Notes: a model not told the origin generated them from the letters alone. DNA of 36,366 nucleotides from Ignavibacteriota bacterium (GCA_016219595.1 JACRLY010000034.1:1-36366), one strand, 5' to 3'; counted from the first letter of the stretch, positions 1-7,549 are shown. A program made the numbers and translations.

Positions 1-792
1 GATGCTTTCAAACCCGCTTATGACCAGATTATCCAAGGTCTCAGCGGTGTAATGGCTATCAACGGCGATGAGAGATTGAATCCGCTTCGTGCCGGCTTTC
101 CATTGTGCGACACAGTAGGTGGATTGAATGCCGCATTCGCAATAATGGCTGCACTGTATCATAGAGAGAAAACCGGTGAAGGTCAGTTCATTGACATTGC
201 TTTGCTCGATTCGATTATGCCGATGATGGGTTGGGTAGCAGCTAATCTTATGATAGGAGGACAAGAACCACAGCTACTCGGCAATGACAATTTCACTGCC
301 GCACCATCGGGCACATTCAAAACTAAAGACGGTTACATAAACATAGCCGCAAACAAGCAGGAGCAATGGGAATCAGTAACAGATTTATTGGGTGTACCTG
401 AATTGAAAGAAGACATTCGATTCAAAGAACGCGATGCACGAAAGAAAAACCGTTTTGCACTGACTCCTTATCTTGAAGAAAAACTTGTTTTGAATACCAC
501 AGAAAATTGGGTAAACTTACTCAATGAACATGATGTTCCTTCCGGGGCAATTCTTTCACTTGAAGATGCACTGACACAAGCACAAGTGGAGTACAGGAAT
601 ACTTTCAGCACACAAACCATCAAAGGAATAGGCGATGTAAGGCTGTTCAACCTGACTGCGAAGTTCGAGAAAACACCCGGCAATGTAACATCACCACCGC
701 CGCTGCTTTCAGAGCATACTAATGAAATATTATCTCAGTTCGGTTATACAAATGAAGAGTTAGCAGAATTAAGGAAAGAAGGGGTGATATAG
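1..792 (+). CDS. Class III (CaiB/BaiF-type) CoA-transferase, 5' truncated by window
   Basis: The frame is open from base 1, so the N-terminal part lies outside the window. Family III CoA-transferases move CoA between acyl donors and carboxylic acid acceptors in the cytoplasm. The family signature is visible: a Y-D-x-x-I-Q-G-L-S-G-V-M segment at 19-57, then P-L-C-D-T-V-G-G with Asp at 109-111. That Asp aligns with the acyl-anhydride-forming aspartate of formyl-CoA transferase. H-x-x-x-x-T-G-E-G-Q and an A-L-L-D-S helix follow, as usual. The C-terminal half has the typical small lobe, including the E-H-D-V-P-S-G-A-I segment before the final helices. An internal ATG at 52 would drop the conserved YD segment and is not the start. 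The acyl substrate cannot be assigned from sequence, and related names (succinyl-CoA:mesaconate, formyl-CoA, racemase) are equally possible. The gene is followed by a stem-loop at 800-822. Confidence 0.9.
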   Translation, partial: DAFKPAYDQIIQGLSGVMAINGDERLNPLRAGFPLCDTVGGLNAAFAIMAALYHREKTGEGQFIDIALLDSIMPMMGWVAANLMIGGQEPQLLGNDNFTAAPSGTFKTKDGYINIAANKQEQWESVTDLLGVPELKEDIRFKERDARKKNRFALTPYLEEKLVLNTTENWVNLLNEHDVPSGAILSLEDALTQAQVEYRNTFSTQTIKGIGDVRLFNLTAKFEKTPGNVTSPPPLLSEHTNEILSQFGYTNEELAELRKEGVI

Positions 793-799
793 ATAAATC

Positions 800-822
800 C
801 TGACAGGAGTTATTCCTGTCAG
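800..822 (+). terminator. Stem-loop after CoA-transferase gene
   Basis: CTGACAGG (800-807) and CCTGTCAG (815-822) form a perfect 8-bp stem with loop AGTTATT, 8 bases after the stop codon. No T-run follows on either strand, so it is a weak intrinsic terminator at best. It may instead be an mRNA 3'-end stabilising hairpin. Confidence 0.4.
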
Positions 823-1000
823 AAATAGTAAAAAGATGATAGAAAAAAGAAAATATAAATGAAGAATAGTAAAATAGTACACGATTAAAAATTACAGAAC
901 GGAAGTTCGAGTTTAGTGCTAAAATAATAAAAATTGCAGTACATTTTTTTATGGCAAAACGCAATAGAAAACGATAACATCTCGATTAATTTTATTATAT

Positions 1001-1008
1001 TATATTTG
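1001..1008 (+). promoter_or_regulatory. Possible -7 box for the lipoprotein array
   Basis: TATATTTG matches the Bacteroidota -7 consensus TAnnTTTG and lies 61 bases before the first lipoprotein ATG. No TTTG is seen at -33. In DNA this AT-rich a few chance matches are expected, so the call rests on position. Confidence 0.3.
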
Positions 1009-1069
1009 CTATTTTCTATTTACTTTTATCTATTTTAAATATGTATAACATTGAATATTTATAAATTTT

Positions 1070-1789
1070 ATGAGATATTATATATACATTTTGTTTTATA
1101 TCGTTGCATTATTTTTTATTTCCTGCAACAGCACTACATCGCCGACTGATTTCGGTTTTATGTCCGATTATTATCCAACCTCAATAGGAAGCTGGTGGAA
1201 GTATGAGAACTGGGTGCTCGATTCAAATGGAACTCGAACAAAAATGATTTCGATTGATTCAATTGTTGTAGAAGATACATTATACTTCCAGGGTAAGAAT
1301 GCATTTACTATAGCCACATATAGCAAACGCGGCGACACTGTAATCAAATTCACAAATTATATTGCTTTGGAAAACAGTAAAATATATGCTTACCTCAATC
1401 TCACATATTCAGACGGATATTCTGTTCCCTGGGTAAAATTTGCCGACTTGTCATCAAATAACTGGATTATTGTTGAGAAAAATATAATCAGGGATACATT
1501 AAGTATAAGAACTGAATTTTATGAGAAAATCAGTTGTTCCAAAGGCGGAATTGTTGACTTTAATTTTAAAAATCAGGTCTTAAAAACACAGGAATTTATT
1601 ACTGATTACATTCAGAGAACACAGACTGTTACTCCCAATGAAACAACCGGGACAGATATGGAAAGCATAAATCAGGATTTATATTGCAAGGGAGTTGGTC
1701 TAGTTCACAGCAATTACATGATGCTCAAAAATGTCGGTTTTGAGCGGCAGGGTTATGAAACAACCTTGATTGACTATTATATAAAATAA
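1070..1789 (+). CDS. Lipoprotein of a five-member tandem family, copy 1
   Basis: The 239-residue product has a hydrophobic signal sequence ending in a lipobox (F-F-I-S-C, Cys near residue 19), so it should be lipidated and sent to the envelope. The mature protein begins with an Asn/Ser/Thr-rich linker and then the family signature, here Y-Y-P-T-S-I-G-S-W-W-K-Y-E near residues 34-46. It ends in T-T-L-I-D-Y-Y-I-K. P-L-x-x-G-x-x-W-x-Y starts are common in secreted FCB proteins of unknown function, and no catalytic motif is visible. It is the most divergent of the first four copies: it lacks the acidic residues that follow the lipid Cys in copies 2-5, and 117 bp separate it from copy 2, against about 26 bp between later copies. 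No Shine-Dalgarno sequence is evident before the ATG. Confidence 0.8.
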   Translation: MRYYIYILFYIVALFFISCNSTTSPTDFGFMSDYYPTSIGSWWKYENWVLDSNGTRTKMISIDSIVVEDTLYFQGKNAFTIATYSKRGDTVIKFTNYIALENSKIYAYLNLTYSDGYSVPWVKFADLSSNNWIIVEKNIIRDTLSIRTEFYEKISCSKGGIVDFNFKNQVLKTQEFITDYIQRTQTVTPNETTGTDMESINQDLYCKGVGLVHSNYMMLKNVGFERQGYETTLIDYYIK

Positions 1790-1814
1790 AATATTGACTT
1801 TGACATCTTATAAT

Positions 1815-1835
1815 ATATTCTTTTTATAAGAATAT
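1815..1835. other. AT-rich hairpin between lipoprotein copies 1 and 2
   Basis: ATATTCTT (1815-1822) and AAGAATAT (1828-1835) pair perfectly around a TTTAT loop. It could end the copy 1 transcript or belong to the copy 2 leader. It is AT-only apart from one base pair, so thermodynamically weak. Confidence 0.3.
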
Positions 1836-1906
1836 TTGACCAGAGTACACAGCGCGAAAATTCGAAATAATTGTAAAATAAATATAGATTTTTCGAGGGT
1901 GTGATT

Positions 1907-2623
1907 ATGAAAATGATTACAAAATTTTTGATTGTATTATTATTTCTATTTTTTCTTTTTTCCTGTTCTGAGGATAATACCACAAATCCTCAGCAATCAG
2001 AAACAATGGAAGATTACATGCCACTCACAATCGGCTCCTGGTGGAAATATGAATATTATGATGTTGACCTTAACGGAAATAGATTAAAAAAATATTCATT
2101 TATGCTAACTGTAACAGGAACAAAATTATTTGTAGGAAAACAATCGAAAATTATCACATTTACTATAATTGATTCAAACATTTCAATCAATCAATACAAT
2201 TATGCAATTGAAGATGATAAACTATTAATTTGTTATACATATCCTGAATACATTAAAAGATATGGTTGGTTTACAGAAGCTGATTTAAATAAAGAAGAAT
2301 GGACTATAATTGATACTACTGAATACTCAGATTCAATTGATTACCCTTATAAAACACATGAGTTTTGGACTATCAGAAAAGGCGGATATAAGGATTTTGT
2401 TATTAAAGATAAAACAATAAAGTCATTTGGATTTATTTCTGAACATTCTTACTCTCATACTCATTTCAATACACCTTCAGACAAAGATACCTTAAATTAC
2501 ATTATTGAAAATTGGTATGGTAACGGTGTAGGATTTATTTATAGTTTTTCAAAAGTAATATGGCATCCAAATTCAGGTCAGATGTATAATGAAACCATTT
2601 TAGTAGATTACGAAATAAAATAA
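1907..2623 (+). CDS. Lipoprotein of the tandem family, copy 2
   Basis: This is a predicted 238-residue lipoprotein. A GTG two codons upstream (1901) is in frame, but ATG at 1907 is chosen because GAGGG at 1895-1899 is correctly spaced and all sister copies start M-K-(M/L). The signal sequence ends L-F-S-C, followed by Ser-Glu-Asp-Asn. The signature D-Y-M-P-L-T-I-G-S-W-W-K-Y-E and the C-terminal E-T-I-L-V-D-Y-E-I-K are shared with copies 3 and 4. A central block (F-W-T-I-R-K-G-G-x-K-D-F, then F-G-F-I-S-E) recurs in the other copies too. The product is probably anchored in the outer membrane and its function is unknown. The stop region plus the 26-bp spacer to the next gene is itself repeated after copies 3 and 4, so the array grew by tandem duplication. 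Confidence 0.85.
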   Translation: MKMITKFLIVLLFLFFLFSCSEDNTTNPQQSETMEDYMPLTIGSWWKYEYYDVDLNGNRLKKYSFMLTVTGTKLFVGKQSKIITFTIIDSNISINQYNYAIEDDKLLICYTYPEYIKRYGWFTEADLNKEEWTIIDTTEYSDSIDYPYKTHEFWTIRKGGYKDFVIKDKTIKSFGFISEHSYSHTHFNTPSDKDTLNYIIENWYGNGVGFIYSFSKVIWHPNSGQMYNETILVDYEIK

Positions 2624-2658
2624 ATTATATAAATTTCTCAGGTGCAAAAATGAAATTG
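2606..2658 (+). repeat. Array junction repeat (copies at 2606, 3358, 4117)
   Basis: The end of each lipoprotein gene, the spacer, and the start of the next gene form a repeat of about 53 bp found at 2606-2658, 3358-3411 and 4117-4169. Each contains GATTACGAAATAAAATAA, then TATAAATTT(C/A)TCAGGTGCAA and ATGAAATTG, with only a few substitutions and small indels. It carries the stop codon, the Shine-Dalgarno sequence and the start codon. It is the likely site of unequal crossing-over in the array. Confidence 0.8.
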
Positions 2659-3375
2659 ATTTTAAAATTTTGGATTGTAATATTTACCATAATTTATCTT
2701 TTATCATGTACAAAAGATAATACTACAACTCCCCAAGATACAGAAACAATGTCTGATTACATGCCTCTCACTATCGGCTCCTGGTGGAAATATGAACAGT
2801 ATGATGTTGATGATTTTGGTACAAGATATAATAAAATGATTTATACATTAACTGTCACAGAAACAAAAATAGTTTCAGGTAAATTAGGATTTGTAATTTC
2901 TGCTAAATCTGAAAATTCTGATTCAACACACGAATTATATTATCATATTGAAGGTGAGGAATTATTTATTTTTGAAGAAGAAATAGCTGAGGAATATGGA
3001 GGTTGGCTTATTTTTGCTGATTTAAACAACAACCTGTGGACATTAAAAGATACTACTGAAATCTCAGATTCTGTAGGAATACATAGTGAATCATACACCA
3101 ATTGGACAATTAAAAAAGGTGGACAAAAAGATTTTCAATTAAATGGCAGGACAATTCAATCGCAAGAATTTATTTCAGAACTAATTTGGATAATAACTGA
3201 TATTAAGGAAAGCGTTTCAGATGTTGATACACTCAAATTTATTGGTCATACTTGGTATGGTAAAGGTGTTGGTATGATTCATAGAATTAATAGTGAAATA
3301 TTTACTCATAAAGATAATCCTTGGCCTAATAAAGAGGAGAAAGAAACAATTTTAATTGATTACGAAATAAAATAA
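2650..3375 (+). CDS. Lipoprotein of the tandem family, copy 3
   Basis: The 241-residue predicted lipoprotein has lipobox L-L-S-C followed by Thr-Lys-Asp-Asn. It starts at ATG 2650 behind CAGGTG (2639-2644), a good Shine-Dalgarno match also found before copies 4 and 5. The signature D-Y-M-P-L-T-I-G-S-W-W-K-Y-E lies about 35 residues in. The conserved centre is W-T-I-K-K-G-G-Q-K-D-F followed by Q-E-F-I-S-E, and the end is E-T-I-L-I-D-Y-E-I-K. The middle of the protein differs much more from its neighbours than the two ends do. That fits a common scaffold with a diversified central region. It is 26 bp from copy 2 and 27 bp from copy 4, so it is probably co-transcribed with both. Function unknown. 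Confidence 0.85.
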   Translation: MKLILKFWIVIFTIIYLLSCTKDNTTTPQDTETMSDYMPLTIGSWWKYEQYDVDDFGTRYNKMIYTLTVTETKIVSGKLGFVISAKSENSDSTHELYYHIEGEELFIFEEEIAEEYGGWLIFADLNNNLWTLKDTTEISDSVGIHSESYTNWTIKKGGQKDFQLNGRTIQSQEFISELIWIITDIKESVSDVDTLKFIGHTWYGKGVGMIHRINSEIFTHKDNPWPNKEEKETILIDYEIK

Positions 3376-3402
3376 ATTATATATAAATTTCTCAGGTGCA
3401 AA

Positions 3403-4134
3403 ATGAAATTGTCATTTAAATTTTCGTTTGTTATTTTTTTCTTATTATTTGTTTTATCATGTTCTAAAGACAACACTACCGATCCTCAAAGTACAGAAAC
3501 TATGGCTGATTACATGCCACTCACAATCGGCTCCTGGTGGAAATATGAGGGATATGAAATAGATAATTTTGGTAACAGGTATAATAAAAGCACATTCATT
3601 TTAACTATTACAGGAATAAAATATTTCGATGGAAAGAATACTTTTGTCTTAACCGGGCAAAAAGATAATACAGATTCAATTAAAGAATTTGGATACTGTG
3701 CTATTGAAGATGAAAAATTATTATTATACATCACAACTGAAGCAGCTAAGGGTATAGGTTGGTTGGTTTGGGTAGATTTTAAATCAGATTCAATTATTTT
3801 GAAAGATACAACCTATATTACTGATTCAGGGGGTGATATCATAGAAAATCATGATATGGTAACATTAAAAAAAGGTATGAAAAAAGATTTTACAGTAAAA
3901 AATAAAATTATTCAGGCTCAGGAATTTATTTCTGAAGGGATTTATATAACGAAAAAAACAAAGGATGGAATTGATTACTTTGATTCCACTATTTCAACTA
4001 ATCATAATTGGTTTGGGAAAAATGTCGGATATATTTATGGTACATCAACCTTTAAAATGTCAGGTTCAAATTATCCTTGGCCTTATTTTCAGCATAATAC
4101 AGAAACAATTTTAATTGATTACGAAATAAAATAA
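3403..4134 (+). CDS. Lipoprotein of the tandem family, copy 4
   Basis: The 243-residue predicted lipoprotein has lipobox V-L-S-C followed by Ser-Lys-Asp-Asn. The DNA coding for the M-P-L-T-I-G-S-W-W-K-Y segment (from about 3513) is nearly identical to that in copies 2 and 3, including third positions, which indicates recent duplication or gene conversion there. The first seven codons (M-K-L-S-F-K-F) match copy 5 closely. The centre again has V-T-L-K-K-G-M-K-K-D-F and A-Q-E-F-I-S-E, and the protein ends E-T-I-L-I-D-Y-E-I-K. CAGGTG precedes the ATG. It is likely an envelope lipoprotein of unknown role, co-transcribed with copies 2, 3 and 5. Confidence 0.85.
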   Translation: MKLSFKFSFVIFFLLFVLSCSKDNTTDPQSTETMADYMPLTIGSWWKYEGYEIDNFGNRYNKSTFILTITGIKYFDGKNTFVLTGQKDNTDSIKEFGYCAIEDEKLLLYITTEAAKGIGWLVWVDFKSDSIILKDTTYITDSGGDIIENHDMVTLKKGMKKDFTVKNKIIQAQEFISEGIYITKKTKDGIDYFDSTISTNHNWFGKNVGYIYGTSTFKMSGSNYPWPYFQHNTETILIDYEIK

Positions 4135-4160
4135 ATTATATAAATTTATCAGGTGCAATA

Positions 4161-4859
4161 ATGAAATTGTCATTTAAATTATCGTTTGTTATTTTTATCT
4201 TATTATTTGTATTTGCTTGTACAAAGGACAACATTATAAATACTTCAGAAACAAACCAAATTTATGAATACTTTCCTATTAGTAAAGACTCCTGGTGGAT
4301 ATATAATAAAATTTTTAAGGATAAAGACAACAATATTAAAAGTGATACATTTTTTACCAGTATCCAATACATTGATACTCTGGATGATGAAATAATAATT
4401 GGATTCAATTTAGTGAAAAATTCAACTGAAGTTGAATATATGAGTTATTCAATTACAGAATCAAAATTATTTAGTTATATTTTTCTATTTTATGGTGAAA
4501 TATTAATTGCTGATTTTAATACTAAAGAGAAAATTATATGCAAAGATAGTGTATCCGGTTATAACTCACCATCGGATACTTATTATAAGCAATTTCTCGA
4601 AATTACAAAGGAAGACAAAATTAATTATAATATTAAAAATAGAATAGTAAGTGCAGAGGTATTTAAAATTATGTTAAATTATTTTGATGATAATATTATT
4701 AGTAATAAATATACTCAATTAACCGATATTTATTATTTTAGTTTTGTTAAAAATATTGGAATAATAAACAAAACACACATTTTTAAATTTTCGGATAATA
4801 ATAATATAGTATTCAATGATACAAATGTTTATAACCTTATAGATTATGAAATAAAATAA
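4161..4859 (+). CDS. Lipoprotein of the tandem family, copy 5 (diverged)
   Basis: The 232-residue predicted lipoprotein has lipobox V-F-A-C followed by Thr-Lys-Asp-Asn. Its signal sequence is almost the same as in copy 4, and the leader CAGGTG plus flanking bases are shared. The mature part has drifted: the signature reads Y-F-P-I-S-K-D-S-W-W-I-Y and the end reads N-L-I-D-Y-E-I-K. The coding sequence is even richer in A and T than its neighbours, with many Asn, Ile and Lys codons. It is intact, with no frameshift or internal stop. It closes the array: a T-rich stretch (about 4861-4875) without a strong hairpin follows, and then the palindrome cluster. Function unknown. Confidence 0.8.
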   Translation: MKLSFKLSFVIFILLFVFACTKDNIINTSETNQIYEYFPISKDSWWIYNKIFKDKDNNIKSDTFFTSIQYIDTLDDEIIIGFNLVKNSTEVEYMSYSITESKLFSYIFLFYGEILIADFNTKEKIICKDSVSGYNSPSDTYYKQFLEITKEDKINYNIKNRIVSAEVFKIMLNYFDDNIISNKYTQLTDIYYFSFVKNIGIINKTHIFKFSDNNNIVFNDTNVYNLIDYEIK

Positions 4860-4908
4860 ATTATTTTATTTTTTTAACCTTATATAATCCGTTTTAACCT
4901 TAGTAACA

Positions 4909-4924
4909 GGGATAGACATATCCC
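4909..4924. repeat. Hairpin GGGATA-GACA-TATCCC
   Basis: Perfect 6-bp arms around a 4-base loop. It is the first of four palindromes in the spacer and no T-run follows. Confidence 0.45.
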
Positions 4925-4994
4925 ACCCGACCTTATTACATTATAAAAATAAAATTATGATAAATAATAATCGTTCCTTATTTTTTGAATAGCC

Positions 4995-5010
4995 CCTATC
5001 TTCAGATAGG
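4995..5010. repeat. Hairpin CCTATC-TTCA-GATAGG
   Basis: Perfect 6-bp arms (7 if the outer loop bases pair) around TTCA. Similar in size to the hairpin at 4909. Confidence 0.45.
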
Positions 5011-5024
5011 ATGGATTATTGATA

Positions 5025-5077
5025 AACCACCCCTCAAATCCCCTCCTTAATTAAGGAGGGGAAAGAAAGGGGAGGTT
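5025..5077. repeat. Nested palindrome, REP/MITE-like
   Basis: The core is a 22-bp perfect palindrome at 5040-5061 (CCCCTCCTTAA followed by its reverse complement). Outer arms AACCACCCC (5025-5033) and GGGGAGGTT (5069-5077) pair with one mismatch. The nested structure and high GC in an AT-rich spacer resemble repetitive extragenic palindromes. Genome-wide copies cannot be tested here. Confidence 0.55.
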
Positions 5078-5092
5078 AGAGAATATACATAT

Positions 5093-5112
5093 CCACGACA
5101 TGAAAGTCGTGG
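5093..5112. repeat. Hairpin CCACGAC-ATGAAA-GTCGTGG
   Basis: Perfect 7-bp arms around a 6-base loop, about 48 bp before the polX start. It may be an interspersed palindrome or part of the polX leader. Confidence 0.5.
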
Positions 5113-5159
5113 CTATTCATTCATAAAACTTCTTATTGTATTATAGAAATTATTTCATT

Positions 5160-6824
5160 ATGCCAGATAAAAAATTAGTAAAAATACTCAATAACATTTC
5201 AATACTACTTGAAATCAAGGGAGAGAATCCCTTCAAGTCACGTGCCTATTCAAATGCCGCTGAGATTATTAGAGAAAACCAGATTGATATCGAAAAAGAA
5301 GTTCAGGGTGGTACTCTTGGCAACATAAAAGGATTCGGTGAAGCATTAGTCAAAAAGCTGACTGAATATGTTGAGACAGGAAAAATTACTTATTATGAAA
5401 AACTCATTTCCGAAATTCCTGAATCGCTTGTTGACATCACGAAAATCAACACAATGGGTCCCAAAAAAACAAAGCTTGTTTATGAACAACTCGGTGTGAA
5501 AAATATTAACGAACTTGAAAGTGCTTGTCTGACCGGTTCATTATCAAAAGTGAAAGGATTCACGGAAAAATCAATCGAAATCATTCAAAACAGCATTGCA
5601 CACAAAAAAGCATCTAAAGGACTTTTTCTTCAAAACTCTGTAATTGAATATGCAGAAAATTTGCTTGGAAAACTCAAATCTGATTCTGATATAATTGATG
5701 CTGAAATTAGCGGCTCATACAGGAGATTTGCAGAAACGATAACAGAATTGAATATTGTCGTATCTACGAAATCGCCTGAAAATGTCACCAAAAAATTCAG
5801 AACAATATTATTTGCTGACCAAATAGGTAATCAATTAAAATTATCAACAAATGAAAATATTCCGGTTACAATTGATTTTGTTAAGCCGGAAGAATATATT
5901 TTCAAACTTCATCTGTCAACAGGTTCTAAAGAATATATTACTTCATTCAATGAATTATTAAAAGAAAAGAATGTTGTTACCAATTTTAATTCGGAAGAAG
6001 AGTTGTACAATTCTCTCGGCATTAAATATGTTCCTCCTGAACTGCGAGAATGCAATACAGCTCTTGAAAAAGCAAAGCAATTCAAAATTCCAAAATTAAT
6101 AGAAAATTCTGATTTGAAAGGAATGTTGCACGTTCATTCCAACTGGAGTGATGGCAAAAATACTATTCTCGAAATGGCACTCAAAGCAAAAGAACTTGGA
6201 TTTGAGTACATCGCTATGTGCGACCACAGCCGTAGTGCCGGTTACACGAACGGACTTTCAATCGAAAGAGTTCAGGCACAGCACGAAGAAATTGACAAGC
6301 TAAATTCAGAGAATCACGAAATAAAAATTCTTAAAGGAATAGAATCGGATATATTAACTGATGGTTCACTCGATTATCCTGAAGATGTTTTGGAGAAATT
6401 CGATATAGTTGTTGTATCCGTTCATTCTTTATTCAATATGTCCAAATCACTGATGACAAAACGCATCATTGCAGCATTAGCAAGTCCATATACAACTATA
6501 CTCGGACATCCGACAGGACGGCTGTTGACCTCGAGACTTCCTTATGAAGTCGACATCAAAGAAATAATTGATGCCGCCGCAGATTATGGAAAAATAATAG
6601 AAATCAATGCTAATCCTTACCGTCTTGACCTTTCGTGGGATAATGTGATTTATGCAAAAGAGAAGGGAGTAAAAATCGCAATTAATCCTGATTCACATAA
6701 AACCACAACACTCGAAGATGTATTCATAGGTGTAAAGGTTGCACGGAAAGGTTGGCTCGAAGCAAAAGATGTGGTGAATTGCCTCACTTATGATAAATTT
6801 ATGAAAGAGGTAGTGAAAAAATGA
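5160..6824 (+). CDS. polX: PolX-type protein: DNA polymerase X fold plus PHP nuclease, with altered polymerase metal site
   Basis: The 554-residue protein has the bacterial PolX layout: an N-terminal 8-kDa-like and helix-hairpin-helix region (G-N-I-K-G-F-G near residue 53; a second hairpin near 105), a palm region, and a C-terminal PHP domain from about residue 320. Bacterial PolX fills short gaps in base excision repair, and its PHP domain supplies 3'-5' exonuclease and AP-endonuclease activity. The PHP metal ligands look intact: H324-x-H326, C-D-H-S, I-E-S-D, V-S-V-H-S, L-G-H-P and N-P-D-S-H. The palm has G-S-Y-R-R (185-189), but the D-x-D expected seven residues further on is E196-L-N198. 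The third carboxylate is present (D239 in T-I-D-F). Polymerase activity is therefore doubtful while nuclease activity is likely. ATG 5160 is preferred to an in-frame TTG at 5136. A diverged copy of its 3' end lies at 7550-7660. Confidence 0.88.
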   Translation: MPDKKLVKILNNISILLEIKGENPFKSRAYSNAAEIIRENQIDIEKEVQGGTLGNIKGFGEALVKKLTEYVETGKITYYEKLISEIPESLVDITKINTMGPKKTKLVYEQLGVKNINELESACLTGSLSKVKGFTEKSIEIIQNSIAHKKASKGLFLQNSVIEYAENLLGKLKSDSDIIDAEISGSYRRFAETITELNIVVSTKSPENVTKKFRTILFADQIGNQLKLSTNENIPVTIDFVKPEEYIFKLHLSTGSKEYITSFNELLKEKNVVTNFNSEEELYNSLGIKYVPPELRECNTALEKAKQFKIPKLIENSDLKGMLHVHSNWSDGKNTILEMALKAKELGFEYIAMCDHSRSAGYTNGLSIERVQAQHEEIDKLNSENHEIKILKGIESDILTDGSLDYPEDVLEKFDIVVVSVHSLFNMSKSLMTKRIIAALASPYTTILGHPTGRLLTSRLPYEVDIKEIIDAAADYGKIIEINANPYRLDLSWDNVIYAKEKGVKIAINPDSHKTTTLEDVFIGVKVARKGWLEAKDVVNCLTYDKFMKEVVKK

Positions 6825-6862
6825 TAATTTCAAATACTATAAAATTTTCTTAAATTTGAACA

Positions 6863-7153
6863 ATGGATTCAGGCTATAATATATTGGAGAAGATAAAAGA
6901 ACTTAAGCCATTTCTATGTTCTGAATATTCAGTAAAAGAAATTGGATTATTCGGCTCCTATTCTGATAACACTTATCATGATGAAAGTGATATTGACATA
7001 CTTGTAGAATTAGAAAAACCTATCGGATGGAAATTCCTATCATTAGAAATATATCTCGAAAAAATATTTGGAAAAAAAATTGATTTAATAACCAAGGATG
7101 CTTTAAAAGAACCTATCAAAGATTTAATCCTTCAACAAGTAAGGTATGTGTAA
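6863..7153 (+). CDS. mntA: MntA-type minimal nucleotidyltransferase antitoxin
   Basis: The 96-residue protein has the minimal nucleotidyltransferase signature G31-S-(x10)-D43-x-D45 and a later acidic residue in K-K-I-D-L-I-T. In MntA-HepT (HEPN/MNT) toxin-antitoxin systems this enzyme transfers AMP to a tyrosine of the HEPN toxin and so neutralises it. All expected catalytic positions are present, so the enzyme should be active. The stop codon is directly followed by the start of the HEPN partner with no spacer, the usual operon order and spacing. The pair lies between the polX gene and a remnant of a second polX 3' end, which indicates arrival or rearrangement by recombination. Confidence 0.92.
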   Translation: MDSGYNILEKIKELKPFLCSEYSVKEIGLFGSYSDNTYHDESDIDILVELEKPIGWKFLSLEIYLEKIFGKKIDLITKDALKEPIKDLILQQVRYV

Positions 7154-7528
7154 TTGAAAAAAGATAAACGTAATTATAAAATGTACCTCAAGGACATTCA
7201 GCTTTCAATGGAAAGAATTGCTGAATATATAAAAGATTATAATTATATTAGATTCAGACAGGATTTTAAAACAAGCGATGCGGTCACTAGAAATTTTGAG
7301 ATTATTGGCGAAGCATCGAAACAAATTCCTGATGACATAAAAGAAAAATATAGTTATATTCCTTGGCTTGAAATGTATTATCTCAGAAACAAAATAACCC
7401 ATGAATATTTTGGTATTGATTATGCGTTACTATGGGATATTGCTTCCAATTATTTACCGAATAATAAAAAACAGATTGATGAAATCATTAAGCAAGAATA
7501 TATAATTGATGACTCCCTTTTCAAATAA
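7154..7528 (+). CDS. hepT: HepT-type HEPN RNase toxin (DUF86)
   Basis: The 124-residue all-alpha HEPN protein has the diagnostic R-x4-H-x-Y motif at R78-N-K-I-T-H83-E-Y85, followed by F-G-I-D-Y as in DUF86 proteins. A-V-x-R-N-x-E-I-I-G-E-A near residues 43-54 is another family hallmark. HepT proteins are ribonucleases, and Tyr85 is the position modified by MntA in characterised pairs. The start taken is TTG at 7154, adjoining the mntA stop, because M-K-K-D-x-x-x-Y-x-x-Y-L-x-D-I matches the usual family N-terminus. ATG at 7181 would lose nine residues. No frameshift or motif loss is visible, so toxin and antitoxin both look functional. Possible roles are stress tolerance, phage defence or stabilisation of the segment. 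Confidence 0.92.
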   Translation: MKKDKRNYKMYLKDIQLSMERIAEYIKDYNYIRFRQDFKTSDAVTRNFEIIGEASKQIPDDIKEKYSYIPWLEMYYLRNKITHEYFGIDYALLWDIASNYLPNNKKQIDEIIKQEYIIDDSLFK

Positions 7529-7549
7529 TTTCTAATCCTTAAATATATT

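Larger units (their letters stand above)
4860..5159. other. Gene-free stretch with four successive palindromes
   Basis: This 300-bp spacer holds no gene. It contains four hairpins: GGGATA/TATCCC (4909-4924), CCTATC/GATAGG (4995-5010), CCCCTCCTTAA with its exact reverse complement (5040-5061), and CCACGAC/GTCGTGG (5093-5112). G+C is concentrated in these palindromes and the rest is AT-rich. The layout looks like a landing site for REP-type or miniature repetitive elements. No transposase is nearby. Confidence 0.6.

Noticed and set aside
5136-5159. TTG start for polX, adding eight residues
   Set aside because: The added M-Y-Y-R-N-Y-F-I has no family counterpart and ATG 5160 begins at the usual distance from the first domain.
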